62,673 nt of DNA from Coleofasciculus sp. FACHB-1120 (GCF_014698845.1 NZ_JACJTV010000031.1:1-62673), one strand, 5' to 3'; positions 24,997 to 35,586 are shown, counted from the stretch's first letter. Made by a program: numbers and translations. Notes: generated by a model not told the origin, from the letters alone.

Positions 24997-26403
24997 CTAT
25001 CGATGAATCGAGCCATCGGGCATGATAGTGTCGGTCAGCTTGGCTCCGGTTATCGTGACACCCTCTAAGTTGGCATTTTTGAGGTTCGCACCCCGGAGGT
25101 CGGCACCCGTGAGGTCGGCACCCTCCAGGTCAGCCCCTGCCAAATTGGCACCCTTGAGTTTGACCCCTCTGAGGTCGGCACTCCCCAAGAAAGCGTCTCG
25201 GAGGTCGGCACCTTTGAGGTTGGCACCCCTGAAGTTAACAATGGTTAAATCGGCAACTACCAGGTAAGCATTCCGGAGGTCAGCACCCGTCAAGTCGGCA
25301 CCGATGAGATTCGCACCCCTAAGATAGGCTTCCCGAAGGTTGGCACCCGTTAGATAGGCGTTACTCAAATCGGCTCGACTCAGATGAGCATGGCTTAAGT
25401 CGCATCTGTCACAGTGGTTAGTTTCCAACAACTGCCTGACGAGATCCGCTTTGACTAAACTGGGTCTGTCTTTGACCGTGGCAAACCCCAGAGATGTTAC
25501 TAATAACCCGGCTGCCAGAATCTTGGTTTTTGCAGGACGGTCTAGCGTTCCGAATGTCGTGGCATAGCGGACAATATCTATTGGCTTGAGTACGTGGCGA
25601 TGAACATCAATCGACTTCAGAGCTTCTAGAGCATCCGCTGCACGCTCGAAGCGATTTTTGAGGCTGGGTGCCGTCATTTTTGAGAGCCAGTCCAGAAATT
25701 GCCGACTTAGATGCGGCACCATTTGCTTAAAATTAATCCGATAAGCTTCATCAATTAAATTGCCAATCTCCGTAGATTTAGTTTGGGTGAGCAAGCAAAT
25801 CAGCGTTGCACCGAGACTATATAAGTCAGATGCTTGGGTTAGCTGGCGATTGAATACCTGTTCTGGCGGCATAAATCCCAACGTACCTTTGACGGTGCTG
25901 CTGGCGGCGACTTCCCCACCTCCGATGCGAGCCAAGCCAAAATCTACCAGGTAAACCTTCAGTTGTTCATCGACTAAGATATTTTCCGGCTTAATATCTC
26001 GATGGATAATCGGGGGATTTTGCTGTTGTAAGTAGACTAAAACTTCTAATAGGGAAACGGCAATTTGCTGAATTTCCTCTGGGGTCAAGTGACGGGATGT
26101 AGAGACAGAGGAAGCGGGTTTATATTCTTGAACCAGGCAAAAGCCACTTGGGGTTTCAAAGGAATCAAGGTACTGGGGAATGCTGGGTGAGTTCAGCTGC
26201 TGTAGCACCTTAATTTCTTGCTCGTAAGCTTGGTAGTCTGACCAACGGGCACCCGAATGGGCAAACTGAAATTGCTTGATAACGACGCGCTGCTGTGTAC
26301 TGCTACGGCTTGCCAGGTAAGTCACTCGACCCCCGCAAGGGTTGTGCCCTAGCTGCTTTTCGACTTGATAGCCTAAATCGGAAAAATCTGGGAATTCGCT
26401 CAT
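24997..26403 (-). CDS. Ser/Thr protein kinase with pentapeptide repeats (short form)
   Basis: A paralogue of the downstream kinase, about 468 residues from the chosen start. The kinase core (VVIKQFQFAHSG, IIHRDIKPENIL, VDFGLAR) is followed by a hydrophobic segment (TKILAAGLLVTSLGFATV) and a shorter pentapeptide block (about 365-460) ending MPDGSIHR. The open frame extends to 26541, but the first 46 codons (MLPPVSRSDVPSS...) resemble neither family nor paralogue. The ATG at 26403 gives MSEFPDFSDLGYQVEKQLG, matching the paralogue's MGNLADFSSQGYQVEREL. About 105 residues of the core are identical between the two proteins, while both ends are clearly diverged. It is probably part of a tandem duplication. 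Confidence 0.92.
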   Translation of the reverse strand: MSEFPDFSDLGYQVEKQLGHNPCGGRVTYLASRSSTQQRVVIKQFQFAHSGARWSDYQAYEQEIKVLQQLNSPSIPQYLDSFETPSGFCLVQEYKPASSVSTSRHLTPEEIQQIAVSLLEVLVYLQQQNPPIIHRDIKPENILVDEQLKVYLVDFGLARIGGGEVAASSTVKGTLGFMPPEQVFNRQLTQASDLYSLGATLICLLTQTKSTEIGNLIDEAYRINFKQMVPHLSRQFLDWLSKMTAPSLKNRFERAADALEALKSIDVHRHVLKPIDIVRYATTFGTLDRPAKTKILAAGLLVTSLGFATVKDRPSLVKADLVRQLLETNHCDRCDLSHAHLSRADLSNAYLTGANLREAYLRGANLIGADLTGADLRNAYLVVADLTIVNFRGANLKGADLRDAFLGSADLRGVKLKGANLAGADLEGADLTGADLRGANLKNANLEGVTITGAKLTDTIMPDGSIHR

Positions 26404-27035
26404 GATGGTTAGGCGGCGAGAACCCCTACAAGTATCGCTACACGGTAAGCGCAGCGTTCTGTAGGCATTGGCACTTTTCTCACTATAGCTGCCTGGAAAA
26501 GCAGATGATGGGACATCGCTCCGGCTTACTGGCGGCAGCATCTAATAAAGCAATAGAAACTTCTTTCCTTGGCTGAGTTCCCCAGCGCCTGCTTATGCCA
26601 TCCGTAAAAACACGGAGAGTTGATAGTTAATGCGGTAGAATCTGGATTTGCTCTTGCGATCGCTATAAAAGAAAATTTTGCTTTTATGCTGTAATCCAGT
26701 CCGATGAAGGGAGAGAGGCTTGCTGGGAGCTTTACGAAAACTCTAAGAATAGTTTCCGGAATCTGCATTATCTTCACCTTATCTTGATACTTTGTCCAAA
26801 AGAATTGTTTAAAATAAGCGTTTATACGGATAATTTTTTTCGCAAGTTCCCTTGTCTACGAGGTTATCCAAGTATTTTTACGTAGACAAAAATCAAAGAA
26901 TTCATCCCTCTAAGGGCTGAAAAAGTAAAATAACGGATTGGCAAAGAGTACCTAGCTTTTATGGCTTAGGTAGAAAGTTGCATTGCGGAATAACAAATAA
27001 CTTAACTTTATACAGCTTAGGAGATGCTTTGCGCG
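26404..27035. other. Intergenic region between the kinase pair and GT2
   Basis: About 630 bases. An 83-codon minus-strand frame (26526-26777) shows no recognisable features, and I do not call it. An inverted repeat TTGTCTACG (26852-26860) / CGTAGACAA (26881-26889) could fold. No tRNA or other gene is seen. The segment at 26420-26470 resembles small dispersed palindromes. Confidence 0.4.
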
Positions 27036-27992
27036 ATGAAATTTAGCATCGTAATTACGACCTATAATCGTTTACCCTTGCTGCGACGGGCGATTGAATC
27101 GGCGTTGGCGCAGACTTTGCCCTGCGAAGTGGTAGTAGCAGATGACTGTTCCTCGGATGGGACAGAAGAATACGTCCGCAGCTTGGGCGATCGCGTGGTT
27201 TACTACCGCAACCCAGTCAATAGCGGTCACTCTGCGACGGTGAATGCTGGGGTTGGTGTGGCAACGGGAGACTGGATCAAACCGCTGGATGATGATGACT
27301 ATCTGGCACCCAACTGCGTCTGGGAAATGGTAAAAGCGATCGCGCAACGCCCCCAAGCAGCAATTTGTTCGTGCCAAGCCGTTCAAGTTGATGTCAACGG
27401 TGAAGAAGTTACCCGCACCAAGCCGAGCGGTCCTGGCAAATTATTTTACGTGAAACAAGAGGACATCCACTACGGAATGTTGATGGAAGTGGTTCCTTTT
27501 GGGACACCCGTTCAAGTTGCTTTCAAAAAAGATGCCTTTCTCAAGTCAGGTGGTTGGGATTCAGCTTTAGATGGCAACTGCGACGACATCGACTCTTGGG
27601 TGAAAATTGCCCAATATGGGGATGCTGCATTTGTTAATCAGTATCTGACCTTCCGGACATTATGGCCGGGTGGATGCAATCAGAAGTTTTCACTGCAAAA
27701 ACGGTTAGAAACAAATATTTTAATTAAGGAAAGAATCTACCCGTTAGTGCATGAAAAATATCGCTCATCCATTCCGAAACTTGAGGAAATCAAGGCATTT
27801 CTTAAACTCCATTGGAGTTTAGTCGGACTGAAGCAAGGAAAAATCTTAACGGCAGTGAAGATGGCATATCCAGCCATTTTTTCACCTGCCGCTTGGAGTT
27901 CTTTAGCCAGAGTTACTTATTCCAAAAAAATCAATTCTCTGGCTCCGTGTGTTCCCCAAGAAAATGCAACATACATGACAGCTTCTACCTAA
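27036..27992 (+). CDS. Glycosyltransferase family 2
   Basis: A GT-A fold transferase of about 318 residues: FSIVITTYNRLPLLRRAIESAL at the N terminus, nucleotide-binding ADDCSSDGTEEY, and a DxD-type metal site in KPLDDDDYLAPN. No membrane helix follows, so it is cytosolic or peripheral. Donor and acceptor are not predictable. An in-frame ATG at 27024 directly abuts AGGAG, which leaves no spacing. The ATG at 27036 lies 12 bases beyond it and gives the normal MKFSIVITTYNR start, so I chose it. The gene is isolated from the polysaccharide block at 40-55 kb. Confidence 0.85.
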   Translation: MKFSIVITTYNRLPLLRRAIESALAQTLPCEVVVADDCSSDGTEEYVRSLGDRVVYYRNPVNSGHSATVNAGVGVATGDWIKPLDDDDYLAPNCVWEMVKAIAQRPQAAICSCQAVQVDVNGEEVTRTKPSGPGKLFYVKQEDIHYGMLMEVVPFGTPVQVAFKKDAFLKSGGWDSALDGNCDDIDSWVKIAQYGDAAFVNQYLTFRTLWPGGCNQKFSLQKRLETNILIKERIYPLVHEKYRSSIPKLEEIKAFLKLHWSLVGLKQGKILTAVKMAYPAIFSPAAWSSLARVTYSKKINSLAPCVPQENATYMTAST

Positions 27993-28106
27993 TGTCCACG
28001 GTAGCTAAAAAAGGGGGGATACCCGAGAAGGATGCGCTCTGTTTGCGGGGTTTAAGCGTCTTGATTATGGCTTTTTAGACCTTCTCTTAGGAATCAAGAG
28101 GGGAAA

Positions 28107-28790
28107 TTGATTGGAATTAGGATGCAGATTCACTTACTTAATAAAGTCTGGCAAGAGAGTAAGAAGCAAATAGAAGCCGATCGCGCTATCCTCTTCTTGA
28201 ATGGCGGAACTGTATTAGTATTGCTGGTGCTGTCAGTTTACGCCAAATTTTTCGGGAAAGGTCAAGGAATTGAATTTCTTTTTGCCGATCCCTTCTCTAT
28301 CCGGCGACCCTACTACGGCTTATTAACTAGTGTCTCTGAAGTGTTATGGTGCCTTTCAGGTACAGTTTGTTTGTTTAGCTTTACCTTGCTAAACACAATT
28401 TATCCCAACCGCAAAGCAAATCTATTTGTCTTATGCTCTGCGATTGGGATTTTTGTTTTATTAGCCGATGATTTATTTCGGATTACCTTAATTTTGAGAG
28501 ATGTGGCTAGGATACCCAAAGGAGTGATGTACTTAGTGTACGGTACTGGTGCGATCGCTTATGGTTTATGCTTCTGGCGCAAACTCTTATCGACACCTTA
28601 TGTTTTGCTGATAGTTGCGAGTATCTTATTTGGCATTTCTGGTCTTGTGGACACCTTACACATCCAAGGTCATGGCGCTCCGGTAATGCTAGAAGATGGA
28701 ACGAAGTTATTGGGAATCCTCAATATCGCCTTTTACTTTTGGCACGTTTGTCGCCAGGAAATTATCAAGAGGAAGTATGGCATCAGTTGA
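28107..28790 (+). CDS. Multi-spanning membrane protein of unknown function
   Basis: A 227-residue protein with about six hydrophobic helices (around 28-48, 75-95, 105-125, 137-155, 162-182 and 200-215). No family is recognised. Notable motifs are FADPFSIRRPYYGLLTSVSE, WCLSGTVCLFSFTLL and ADDLFRITLI. The start is uncertain: TTG at 28107 has GAGGGG close upstream, while the ATG at 28122 lacks a good site. A decayed paralogue lies 8 kb away at 36121-36520, so the family is represented twice in this window. It converges with the hybrid kinase at 28809. Confidence 0.7.
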   Translation: MIGIRMQIHLLNKVWQESKKQIEADRAILFLNGGTVLVLLVLSVYAKFFGKGQGIEFLFADPFSIRRPYYGLLTSVSEVLWCLSGTVCLFSFTLLNTIYPNRKANLFVLCSAIGIFVLLADDLFRITLILRDVARIPKGVMYLVYGTGAIAYGLCFWRKLLSTPYVLLIVASILFGISGLVDTLHIQGHGAPVMLEDGTKLLGILNIAFYFWHVCRQEIIKRKYGIS

Positions 28791-28808
28791 GCAGCAGTAA
28801 GTCTGGCA

Positions 28809-31196
28809 TTAAATAATTACCTCATGTAGAGCCTTCAACAACTCTTCTGTCGTGTATGGTTTTGACAAAAAGTTTTTGACCCCAGTGCGAGCTAGGTCAT
28901 TTACCCTATCGTTCGATAAGAGTCCGCTAACCGCAATAATTTTAACTTGCGGGTTAATTTTTTGTAGTGTGCGAATCGTTGTTGGCCCGTCCATAGATGG
29001 CATCATCATATCGAGGAGTACAACACTAATTTCCTGTTTGTGCTGGGCATACAGTACGACTGCCTCAATCCCATCGCTAGCAGTTAAAACTTTATAACCA
29101 TAGGTTTCTAGAGAAGCTTGGGTCACTTGAGAAATTGAAGCTTCATCATCAACAACCAGAATACACTCGCCGTTTCCAGTCAACAGATTAGATTTATTTT
29201 CTATAACTTGTGGGGTTGATTTTCCCTCGACTGCTGGCAAGTAAACCTTAAATTCTGTGCCTTTTCCGACTTCGCTATAGACATTCAAAAAACCACCGTG
29301 GCTTTTGATGATGCCAAGCACAGTTGAAAGACCTAGACCCGTCCCTTTGCCAATTTCTTTAGTGGTGAAAAATGGCTCAAAGATTCTATCAAGCATCTCA
29401 GAAGGCATTCCCACTCCACTATCAGAGACACTAATTACAATATGGGAACCCACGTTTGCAGATGGGGTCATCCTGGCATAGTTTTCATCAATGACTGTAT
29501 TGTTCGCAGAAATCTGCAACGTCCCGCCCTCTGGCATGGCATCACGAGCATTGACGCAAAGATTTATGAGTACCTGATGGAGTTGTGTGGCATCGCCAGA
29601 AACGGTCCAAAGTTCTCTTGTCTGGATATCAGTGTGAATCTCAATTGATTTAGGAAAGGTTTCATTGGCGATCTTCGCAATTTCAACTATCAGGTGCCCA
29701 ACTTGGAGATTTGTGCGTTCCCCTTCCATGCCCCGTGCAAATGAAAGCACTTGTTTAACTAAATCAGCTCCGCGTTTGGCATTCGTTTCGAGGATGGAAA
29801 GGAGCTGTTGACCCTGAGGATCTCGGATCTTGATTTGCAGAAGTTGAACTGACATCAAGATAGGCGCTAGCACGTTGTTTAGATCGTGGGCAATGCCGCT
29901 AGCCAGCGTTCCTAAACTCTCCATTCGCTGAGCGCGGAGAAACTGCCTTTCCAGTTGTTTTTTTTCGGTAATATTGGTGTTAACAATCAGAATGGCTTTT
30001 GGTTTTTCCGCCTCATCGCGCACAAGCGTCCAGCGACTTTCAACGATGATTTCCCGACCAGATTGGGTGATTTGATACAACTCCCCATACCACTCTCCTT
30101 CTTCAATGAGAGTTTTTTGGGCGACTTGAAGTTTTAGTGAAATTTGCTTATGCAACAGCTCAGCAGTGTTCTTGCCGAGGGCTTCTTCTTGCTTCCAGCC
30201 ATAGAGACGTTCCGCACCTTGGTTCCAAAATAAGATTTGGTTGTCTAGATTTTGAACCAGAATTGCGTCTGTGCCGATATCTAGTAGAGCCGCTTGCTCG
30301 CGAATTTTTTGTTCCGAGTCCTTGCGCTCGGTGATGTCCATGTTGATGCCGTTCATACGGATGGGTTTGCCGGTATGGTCGTAATAAACTTGACCTTTGC
30401 TGGCTATCCAATGAACGCTACCATCCGACCAAATAATCCGGTATTCGATATCATAGGTCGCCCCTTCTTCCACGGTGCGTACCAAAGCTTGAGTGACTAA
30501 TTCTAGGTCTTGAGGATGGATTTTGGTGAGGAAGCTTTGATAGGTGCCATCAAAGGAACCTGGGGGAAGACCAAAATTCGCTTCTGCCGTCGTGGAGAAA
30601 ACAACTTTGCCGCTATGGATGTTCCAGTCCCAGGTGCCCATGTGGGCAGCTTCTAGGGCTAACCTTAGTCGCTCCTCGCTCAGTTGCGCCCGCTCAGTTT
30701 GCTGTCGCAATTCCTCTGTTGCTTGGCTAGCTTGGAGGACACGACGCACGCGCTGGCGTAGGACAGCCCAGTGAATTGGCTTGGTAATGTAATCGATGGC
30801 ACCCGCCTCAAATGCTTGATCGACCGATTCTTGATCTTCAAGAGCCGTAATCATCAATACGGGTGTATTCCGCAATCCTCCAGAGGGGCGACTTTTTTCA
30901 GCAGTTCCCGTCGCTGTACCAGAATCGCCAAACTTCTCTGCACGAGAATCCCCCTCTGGAAGTGTACGCAATAGATGACAGCAGGTAAAACCATCCATCA
31001 CTGGCATCATGGCATCCAGCAGCACAATATCTGGGTGTAGGCGCGTGTAGGCAGCTAAACCCTCTTCTCCGTCGCTTGCTTCTGCTACCTCGTATCCGGC
31101 TTGTTCCATCGCTCGACGAAGTTGAAGCCGCATGAATTTGTCGTCATCTACGACGAGGATGAGGGGAGTATGTTGATCAGCGTCGGTGGTGTTCAT
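28809..31196 (-). CDS. Hybrid histidine kinase (REC-PAS-PAS-HisKA-HATPase-REC)
   Basis: A 795-residue soluble hybrid kinase. The N-terminal receiver (about 12-160) has [10 protein letters not shown], phospho-acceptor Asp in [14 protein letters not shown] and the conserved KPI. Two PAS/PAC units follow (about 175-305 and 305-425). The dimerisation domain carries the phospho-His in [12 protein letters not shown], and the ATPase has [16 protein letters not shown] and [10 protein letters not shown]-terminal receiver (about 670-790) has [13 protein letters not shown]. The first receiver contains an unusual insertion of about 27 residues ([20 protein letters not shown]) before [11 protein letters not shown], encoded by a palindrome-flanked repeat. 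The gene starts 2 bases after the upstream hybrid kinase stops, so the two are surely co-transcribed. No Hpt is present here; the partner provides one. Confidence 0.95.
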   Translation of the reverse strand: MNTTDADQHTPLILVVDDDKFMRLQLRRAMEQAGYEVAEASDGEEGLAAYTRLHPDIVLLDAMMPVMDGFTCCHLLRTLPEGDSRAEKFGDSGTATGTAEKSRPSGGLRNTPVLMITALEDQESVDQAFEAGAIDYITKPIHWAVLRQRVRRVLQASQATEELRQQTERAQLSEERLRLALEAAHMGTWDWNIHSGKVVFSTTAEANFGLPPGSFDGTYQSFLTKIHPQDLELVTQALVRTVEEGATYDIEYRIIWSDGSVHWIASKGQVYYDHTGKPIRMNGINMDITERKDSEQKIREQAALLDIGTDAILVQNLDNQILFWNQGAERLYGWKQEEALGKNTAELLHKQISLKLQVAQKTLIEEGEWYGELYQITQSGREIIVESRWTLVRDEAEKPKAILIVNTNITEKKQLERQFLRAQRMESLGTLASGIAHDLNNVLAPILMSVQLLQIKIRDPQGQQLLSILETNAKRGADLVKQVLSFARGMEGERTNLQVGHLIVEIAKIANETFPKSIEIHTDIQTRELWTVSGDATQLHQVLINLCVNARDAMPEGGTLQISANNTVIDENYARMTPSANVGSHIVISVSDSGVGMPSEMLDRIFEPFFTTKEIGKGTGLGLSTVLGIIKSHGGFLNVYSEVGKGTEFKVYLPAVEGKSTPQVIENKSNLLTGNGECILVVDDEASISQVTQASLETYGYKVLTASDGIEAVVLYAQHKQEISVVLLDMMMPSMDGPTTIRTLQKINPQVKIIAVSGLLSNDRVNDLARTGVKNFLSKPYTTEELLKALHEVII
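30879..30960. repeat. 82-bp palindrome-flanked insertion inside a receiver domain
   Basis: The arms TCCAGAGGGG (30879-30888) and CCCCTCTGGA (30951-30960) are exact inverted repeats. The enclosed segment keeps the frame open and adds about 27 residues between the fourth helix region and [11 protein letters not shown] of the receiver domain. It has the size and layout of a miniature inverted-repeat or palindromic element. Confidence 0.7.
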
Positions 31197-31198
31197 AG

Positions 31199-34100
31199 CT
31201 AATTTGGCTGGCGTTGAGATTGCAAATCCGCCTTAACTCGTTCATACTCAGCTTCAAGCTGCGGCAATTTGTCTAATGCATTTTGAATATTTCCAGTCCG
31301 AGCCATGATTTCTAACTCTTTACAGAGTTGGGCGAGGGTTGTGGCACCTAGGGTGGCACTGCTTGACTTGAGGGTGTGAGCGGTGCGTTGCAACTGGGGT
31401 GCATTTGCTTGGGCAACTGCGATCGCGATCGCTTTCAAGAGTTTGGGCGTATCGTCGAGATAGCAATCGATCATCTCGGCTAAAATCGCCTCGGCATCTT
31501 CACCGATCATTTTGCGAAATGATTGCAACACTTTGGCATCAACGGAAGTGCTGAGGACGGAGGGCTGAGGACTGAGTTGGGGAGTCGGAAGGGAGGGGTG
31601 AGGGGGTGACGGGATGACGGGGGGAATTCTTCTATTGTCTATTTCTTCCTCAGTCTGCACTAAGGCGCGATCGCTCTTGGCTTCGCTAACGTGCTGCTTC
31701 CCTAACAATCCTGGTTCCTCAACCTCGCTTAAGGGCTGACACTTGCTCAAAGCTTGGATGAGTTCCTCGGTTCGGATCGGTTTGCTCAGGTAGTCATCCA
31801 TGCCTGCCTTGAGACATTCTTCCCGATCTCCTTGCATCGCATTCGCTGTCATGGCAACGATCCGGGGACGAGAAGCAGGCAACCATTCCCCAATGATGCG
31901 GCGAGTCGCTGTCAATCCATCCATTTCTGGCATCTGCACATCCATCAGTACCACGTCATAGGATTGGCGATGTAAAGCTTCTAGCACTTCTAATCCATTA
32001 CTGGCAATATCTGCTTGATAGCCCATCTGTGATAGTAAATACAAGGCTACCTTTTGATTCACGATATTGTCTTCTGCTAACAGAATCCGCAGGGGAAATT
32101 GTGCCGCTCGTTGGGGATTTATTTCCGGTATATTTGGGCGCGAGGGCTTTACCGGGATCGGCTGTTCGCCCAAGATATGGCTCAAGACATTATAGAGATG
32201 GGATTGTTTAACGGGTTTGGTGAGGAATGCCGCGAAATCGACAGCTTGGACATCATGACTCCTTTCTGGTCTGTCGATGGAGGTCAACACAATTAAGGGT
32301 AATTTTTCGTAGTTACGCATCTGACGGATTTTAGCCGCTAAAGTCAGACCATCCATGTGTGGCATTTGCATATCTAGAATGGCGATATCAAACGGTTCCC
32401 CTAAGTTCAACCAGTCGAGGGCTTCAGAACCAGATTCAGCGGCCCAAGTCAGCATTCCCCAAGATTGGGCTTGTAGCGTCAATATTTGGCGATTTGTAGC
32501 GTTATCATCCACGATTAGGAGCCGCTTTTCATCTAACTGAGGTTGAGGATTTTGAGAAGCGATCGCAGAGACATTGGGAGCTGATGCCGCAACAATGGTG
32601 AAATAAAAAGTAGAGCCTACGTCTGGATGAAGGCTGTTAGCGACCGAAAGCGTAGCAGGGGATGTAGGCCCTAGCGGCTTTGCCGCCGCAACGCTTTCGC
32701 CTTCTTGAAGGGGGGGAGGAAGGGGAGAATAAAATTCAGGGTTGCTCCTTGCACCCGGATCTTTTTTGATTGTAGGTTGCCAGTTAGAAGGAGGATTTCC
32801 CGCGATCGCTCCCAGGCTCTCGACCCACATCTGACCGCCCATCATTTCGCTCAGATGATTGCTAATCGCGAGTCCTAACCCGGTTCCTCCATACTGGCGA
32901 GTTGTAGAAGCATCGACCTGGCTGAAAGATTTGAACAGGCGGTCTATCCGGTTGGCGGGAATCCCAATGCCGGTGTCTTTAACCGCAAATTGGATTTGGT
33001 AATCGGGTAATGAGTGGGTTGGCTCATGACCGATTTCCGATTCTTCCTGAGCGATCGCCTCTTTTGCACTGACCGATACAATCACTTCGCCAGTTTGAGT
33101 AAACTTGACCGCATTACTGAGCAAATTCACTAAAATTTGGCGCAACCGGCTGGCATCTCCCACAATCGAGAGTGGGGTTCCTGGATGAATTAAATATGCT
33201 AATTCCAGATTTTTTTCGGCTGCTTTGAAAGCTAATAAATCCAGGGCTTCTTCAACACAAACTCGCAAATTAAAAGAATGCTTTTCTAATTCCAGCTTGC
33301 CTGACTCAATTTTAGAAAGGTCAAGAATATCGTTGATCAGCGTTAGCAATGCATCGCCACTACTTTGGGTTGTTTCCACAAAATCTCGCTGCTGAGGAGT
33401 TAACTCAGTATTGAGTAGCAGTCCCGTCATGCCGATAATTGCATTCATCGGGGTGCGGATTTCGTGGCTCATATTGGCGAGGAATTGGCTCTTAATGCGA
33501 GTCGCTGCTTCAGCAGCTGCTTTTGCCTTTTCCAGTTCCAGATTCGCCTGGGATAATTCCTGAGTACGCTCGACAAGCGCCACTTGAGCGAAATACCGCT
33601 CGGTAATATCATCGAATATCCAGAGGCGACCGGGCACGTCGTGTACCCGCGTCGCCGTGCTAGAGATACTCAGCGTTTTTGGCGTGTCGCCTTTGAACAC
33701 CCAGATCCAGTTGCGAATAACTGCTTGGGGTTGGGAAAAAAACTTTGCTGCCTGCGCCACGATTTCCTGTTGATTATCAGCGCTAGTGCGTAGCAATGCC
33801 ATCGCCTGAGCTAGGACGGGGGGTTCTACAGCCCCTGGGGTGAGTCCCAGTTGCTCGGCAGCGGCTTGATTGATCCATCCTTGCTCCCCACTTTCATCTA
33901 CGAATACCACTCCCTGATGGATTGTCTCTAACATGGCACCAAAGCGGGCTTGTAGATTCTCCAGCCGTAAGGTGATATCGCTGAACTGTAGAAGGGTGCG
34001 TAACTCGCCAAGTAGCGACTCAATAAATTGACGCAGACGTGGGGAGATATTTATCTGGCGATGCCAGATCAGCAAAATTGCACCGCTATGGGGTGCTGAT

Positions 34101-34801
34101 AAGGTCGTGCCCCTACCGGGATACTGAAATGGAAGGATGGCGAGGGATTGAGTCCCTTTGGCGACCAAGACATGAGAAGCACCGGGAGTCGCGGGATAGT
34201 TTGGATAGTAGAGACAGCGATTTTGAGCGATCGCTTTCTCAAACAAGGTGGGCGTTGTCAGTTGATCTGGCAGCGCCTGCTGGGGAATACACACCAAGGC
34301 TTCAGCGGTGACATCATCAAGTTGGCGTAGCGCGATCGCTGCGTCGGCACAAACAAACTCCCGCAGTAAAATCAGGGCTTGCCGGATCGGTATATCGGGA
34401 GAATTTCTGGTATCGGTATTGGTAAGAGTACTCAGCACCGATTGGGACGCCAACCGCCACTCGATTCCCCGCAGGAAAGAGCCTACAAGCGTTCCGAACA
34501 CAGCCACACTGCCCAGCTCAAGTGACTGGCGGGTTAGCCGCCAATCACCATGTAGCAGTCCCAAGAACAGAATGCAAAGCCCTGCGGCGGGTGCGACTTG
34601 CACCGCTGGTAGGGGCAGAAGCGTGCATATTATCAAAATGACTGGGGCGACCATCTGCATAGGCTTCCATCCATCCAGCACGCCCAGTCCAATGAAAAAG
34701 AGGGTTAGCCAGATTAGGACAGCTCTAAATGTCGGTAGTCGGTCAGGAGGACAAAGCAGCAACCGCGATCGAAGAAGATTTAAGTTTAAGCGGCGATACA
34801 T
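31199..34801 (-). CDS. Membrane hybrid histidine kinase with two receivers and Hpt
   Basis: A 1200-residue kinase with a complete phosphorelay. Residues about 22-125 are hydrophobic (several helices, such as [11 protein letters not shown] and [11 protein letters not shown]). A GAF-like region spans about 140-275 and a PAS domain about 285-405. HisKA carries [11 protein letters not shown] near 430. The HATPase has [22 protein letters not shown] and [10 protein letters not shown]. Receiver 1 holds [11 protein letters not shown] and receiver 2 [12 protein letters not shown]. The C-terminal Hpt carries [11 protein letters not shown] near 1145. Between the G2 box ([14 protein letters not shown]) and the closing strand GSTFYFTI is a stretch of about 50 repeat-derived residues. 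The start ATG lies inside the end of the alpha/beta hydrolase gene (16-base overlap), and the next kinase begins 2 bases after the stop. The three form one operon. Confidence 0.95.
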   Translation of the reverse strand: MYRRLNLNLLRSRLLLCPPDRLPTFRAVLIWLTLFFIGLGVLDGWKPMQMVAPVILIICTLLPLPAVQVAPAAGLCILFLGLLHGDWRLTRQSLELGSVAVFGTLVGSFLRGIEWRLASQSVLSTLTNTDTRNSPDIPIRQALILLREFVCADAAIALRQLDDVTAEALVCIPQQALPDQLTTPTLFEKAIAQNRCLYYPNYPATPGASHVLVAKGTQSLAILPFQYPGRGTTLSAPHSGAILLIWHRQINISPRLRQFIESLLGELRTLLQFSDITLRLENLQARFGAMLETIHQGVVFVDESGEQGWINQAAAEQLGLTPGAVEPPVLAQAMALLRTSADNQQEIVAQAAKFFSQPQAVIRNWIWVFKGDTPKTLSISSTATRVHDVPGRLWIFDDITERYFAQVALVERTQELSQANLELEKAKAAAEAATRIKSQFLANMSHEIRTPMNAIIGMTGLLLNTELTPQQRDFVETTQSSGDALLTLINDILDLSKIESGKLELEKHSFNLRVCVEEALDLLAFKAAEKNLELAYLIHPGTPLSIVGDASRLRQILVNLLSNAVKFTQTGEVIVSVSAKEAIAQEESEIGHEPTHSLPDYQIQFAVKDTGIGIPANRIDRLFKSFSQVDASTTRQYGGTGLGLAISNHLSEMMGGQMWVESLGAIAGNPPSNWQPTIKKDPGARSNPEFYSPLPPPLQEGESVAAAKPLGPTSPATLSVANSLHPDVGSTFYFTIVAASAPNVSAIASQNPQPQLDEKRLLIVDDNATNRQILTLQAQSWGMLTWAAESGSEALDWLNLGEPFDIAILDMQMPHMDGLTLAAKIRQMRNYEKLPLIVLTSIDRPERSHDVQAVDFAAFLTKPVKQSHLYNVLSHILGEQPIPVKPSRPNIPEINPQRAAQFPLRILLAEDNIVNQKVALYLLSQMGYQADIASNGLEVLEALHRQSYDVVLMDVQMPEMDGLTATRRIIGEWLPASRPRIVAMTANAMQGDREECLKAGMDDYLSKPIRTEELIQALSKCQPLSEVEEPGLLGKQHVSEAKSDRALVQTEEEIDNRRIPPVIPSPPHPSLPTPQLSPQPSVLSTSVDAKVLQSFRKMIGEDAEAILAEMIDCYLDDTPKLLKAIAIAVAQANAPQLQRTAHTLKSSSATLGATTLAQLCKELEIMARTGNIQNALDKLPQLEAEYERVKADLQSQRQPN
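32645..32699. repeat. Palindromic insertion within a histidine-kinase ATPase domain
   Basis: CGAAAGCGT (32645-32653) and ACGCTTTCG (32691-32699) are exact inverted repeats enclosing a GC-rich core with its own partial hairpin (GGCGGC-type). It lies within a larger repeat-rich segment at about 32600-32760 that also encodes [10 protein letters not shown]. The segment is in frame inside the ATPase domain. Confidence 0.6.
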
Positions 34802-35586
34802 TGGGCAATTGCACTCGTTACCACGTCGGGGGCACTGATATGCGGTAAGTGTCCTCTAGCAGCGATATTCATCAGCTTACCTTGAGGAATTTTATCTGCC
34901 ATGTACTGACCAACCTGAGGCGGTACGGCAATATCATCACTTGCCTGTAAAATCACAGTCGGTACATTCAATCGCGGTAAATCATCTCGGTGATCGGACT
35001 GGAAAATCACTTTAGCGACCGCTTGTGCGATATCCGGACGGATGGCGGCTAGCGTATTGGCAAACTCTGCTGCCAATTCAGGGTTATCCTGAGTAGCCAT
35101 TGCGATCGGCGCAAAACCGCTTGCCCAAGCATAGTAATTAGTTGACATAGCTGCGTAGAGTGCATCTAGGTCAGACTGCTCGAAGCCACCAACATATCCG
35201 ACATCGTTGAGATAACGGGGGGACGCATCTAGAAAGATCAGTTGGCTAAAACAATCAGGCTCAACTAAGGCTGCCAGTAAACTAACCATCCCGCTGACCG
35301 AGTGCCCCACCAAGATGCTCTTGGTTAACTTTAACTCGGCACATAAATCCAGCAAATCCTCAGCATAGCTGTATAAACTGCTGTAGCGGCGAGGACTATA
35401 GGCAGAAAAATCTGACTTACCTCCCCCTACATGGTCGAACAGTACAATGCGAAAATTAGGCGCGAAGGCTGCTACCTGATGTCGCCAAGCCGTCTGATCC
35501 GAGCCAAAACCGTGGGCAAAGATGATTGTCTGGCTGCCATCACCCAGCATCTGGACATTATTACGCTGCATGATGCTCGTTGCCAT
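34786..35586 (-). CDS. RsbQ/KAI2-like alpha/beta hydrolase
   Basis: A 266-residue alpha/beta hydrolase that clearly belongs to the RsbQ/KAI2/D14 group. The triad is Ser96 in VGHSVSGM, Asp217 (or 218) in ASDDIAVP, and His246 in ARGHLPH, at almost the same positions as in RsbQ and KAI2. The lid region [20 protein letters not shown] and [11 protein letters not shown] is the group's signature. In Bacillus, RsbQ activates the PAS phosphatase RsbP; in plants, relatives are receptors for karrikins and strigolactones. Here the gene overlaps the start of a PAS-containing hybrid kinase, with a second hybrid kinase following. It therefore probably produces or senses a small hydrophobic signal for them (inference). 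AAGGAG lies nine bases before the ATG. Confidence 0.93.
   Translation of the reverse strand: MATSIMQRNNVQMLGDGSQTIIFAHGFGSDQTAWRHQVAAFAPNFRIVLFDHVGGGKSDFSAYSPRRYSSLYSYAEDLLDLCAELKLTKSILVGHSVSGMVSLLAALVEPDCFSQLIFLDASPRYLNDVGYVGGFEQSDLDALYAAMSTNYYAWASGFAPIAMATQDNPELAAEFANTLAAIRPDIAQAVAKVIFQSDHRDDLPRLNVPTVILQASDDIAVPPQVGQYMADKIPQGKLMNIAARGHLPHISAPDVVTSAIAQCIAA

Noticed and set aside
23322-25267. Plus-strand frames opposite the pentapeptide-repeat kinases (rich in LAPLKLA-type repeats)
   Set aside because: They are the reverse reading of the regular A(D/N)L repeats. The kinase genes on the minus strand account fully for the sequence.
26404-26541. N-terminal extension of the short kinase (MLPPVSRSDVPSS...)
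   Set aside because: It does not match the paralogue or the family. The ATG at 26403 gives the expected start.
26526-26777. 83-codon minus-strand frame before the GT2 gene
   Set aside because: No recognisable features or ribosome-binding site; composition like non-coding DNA.
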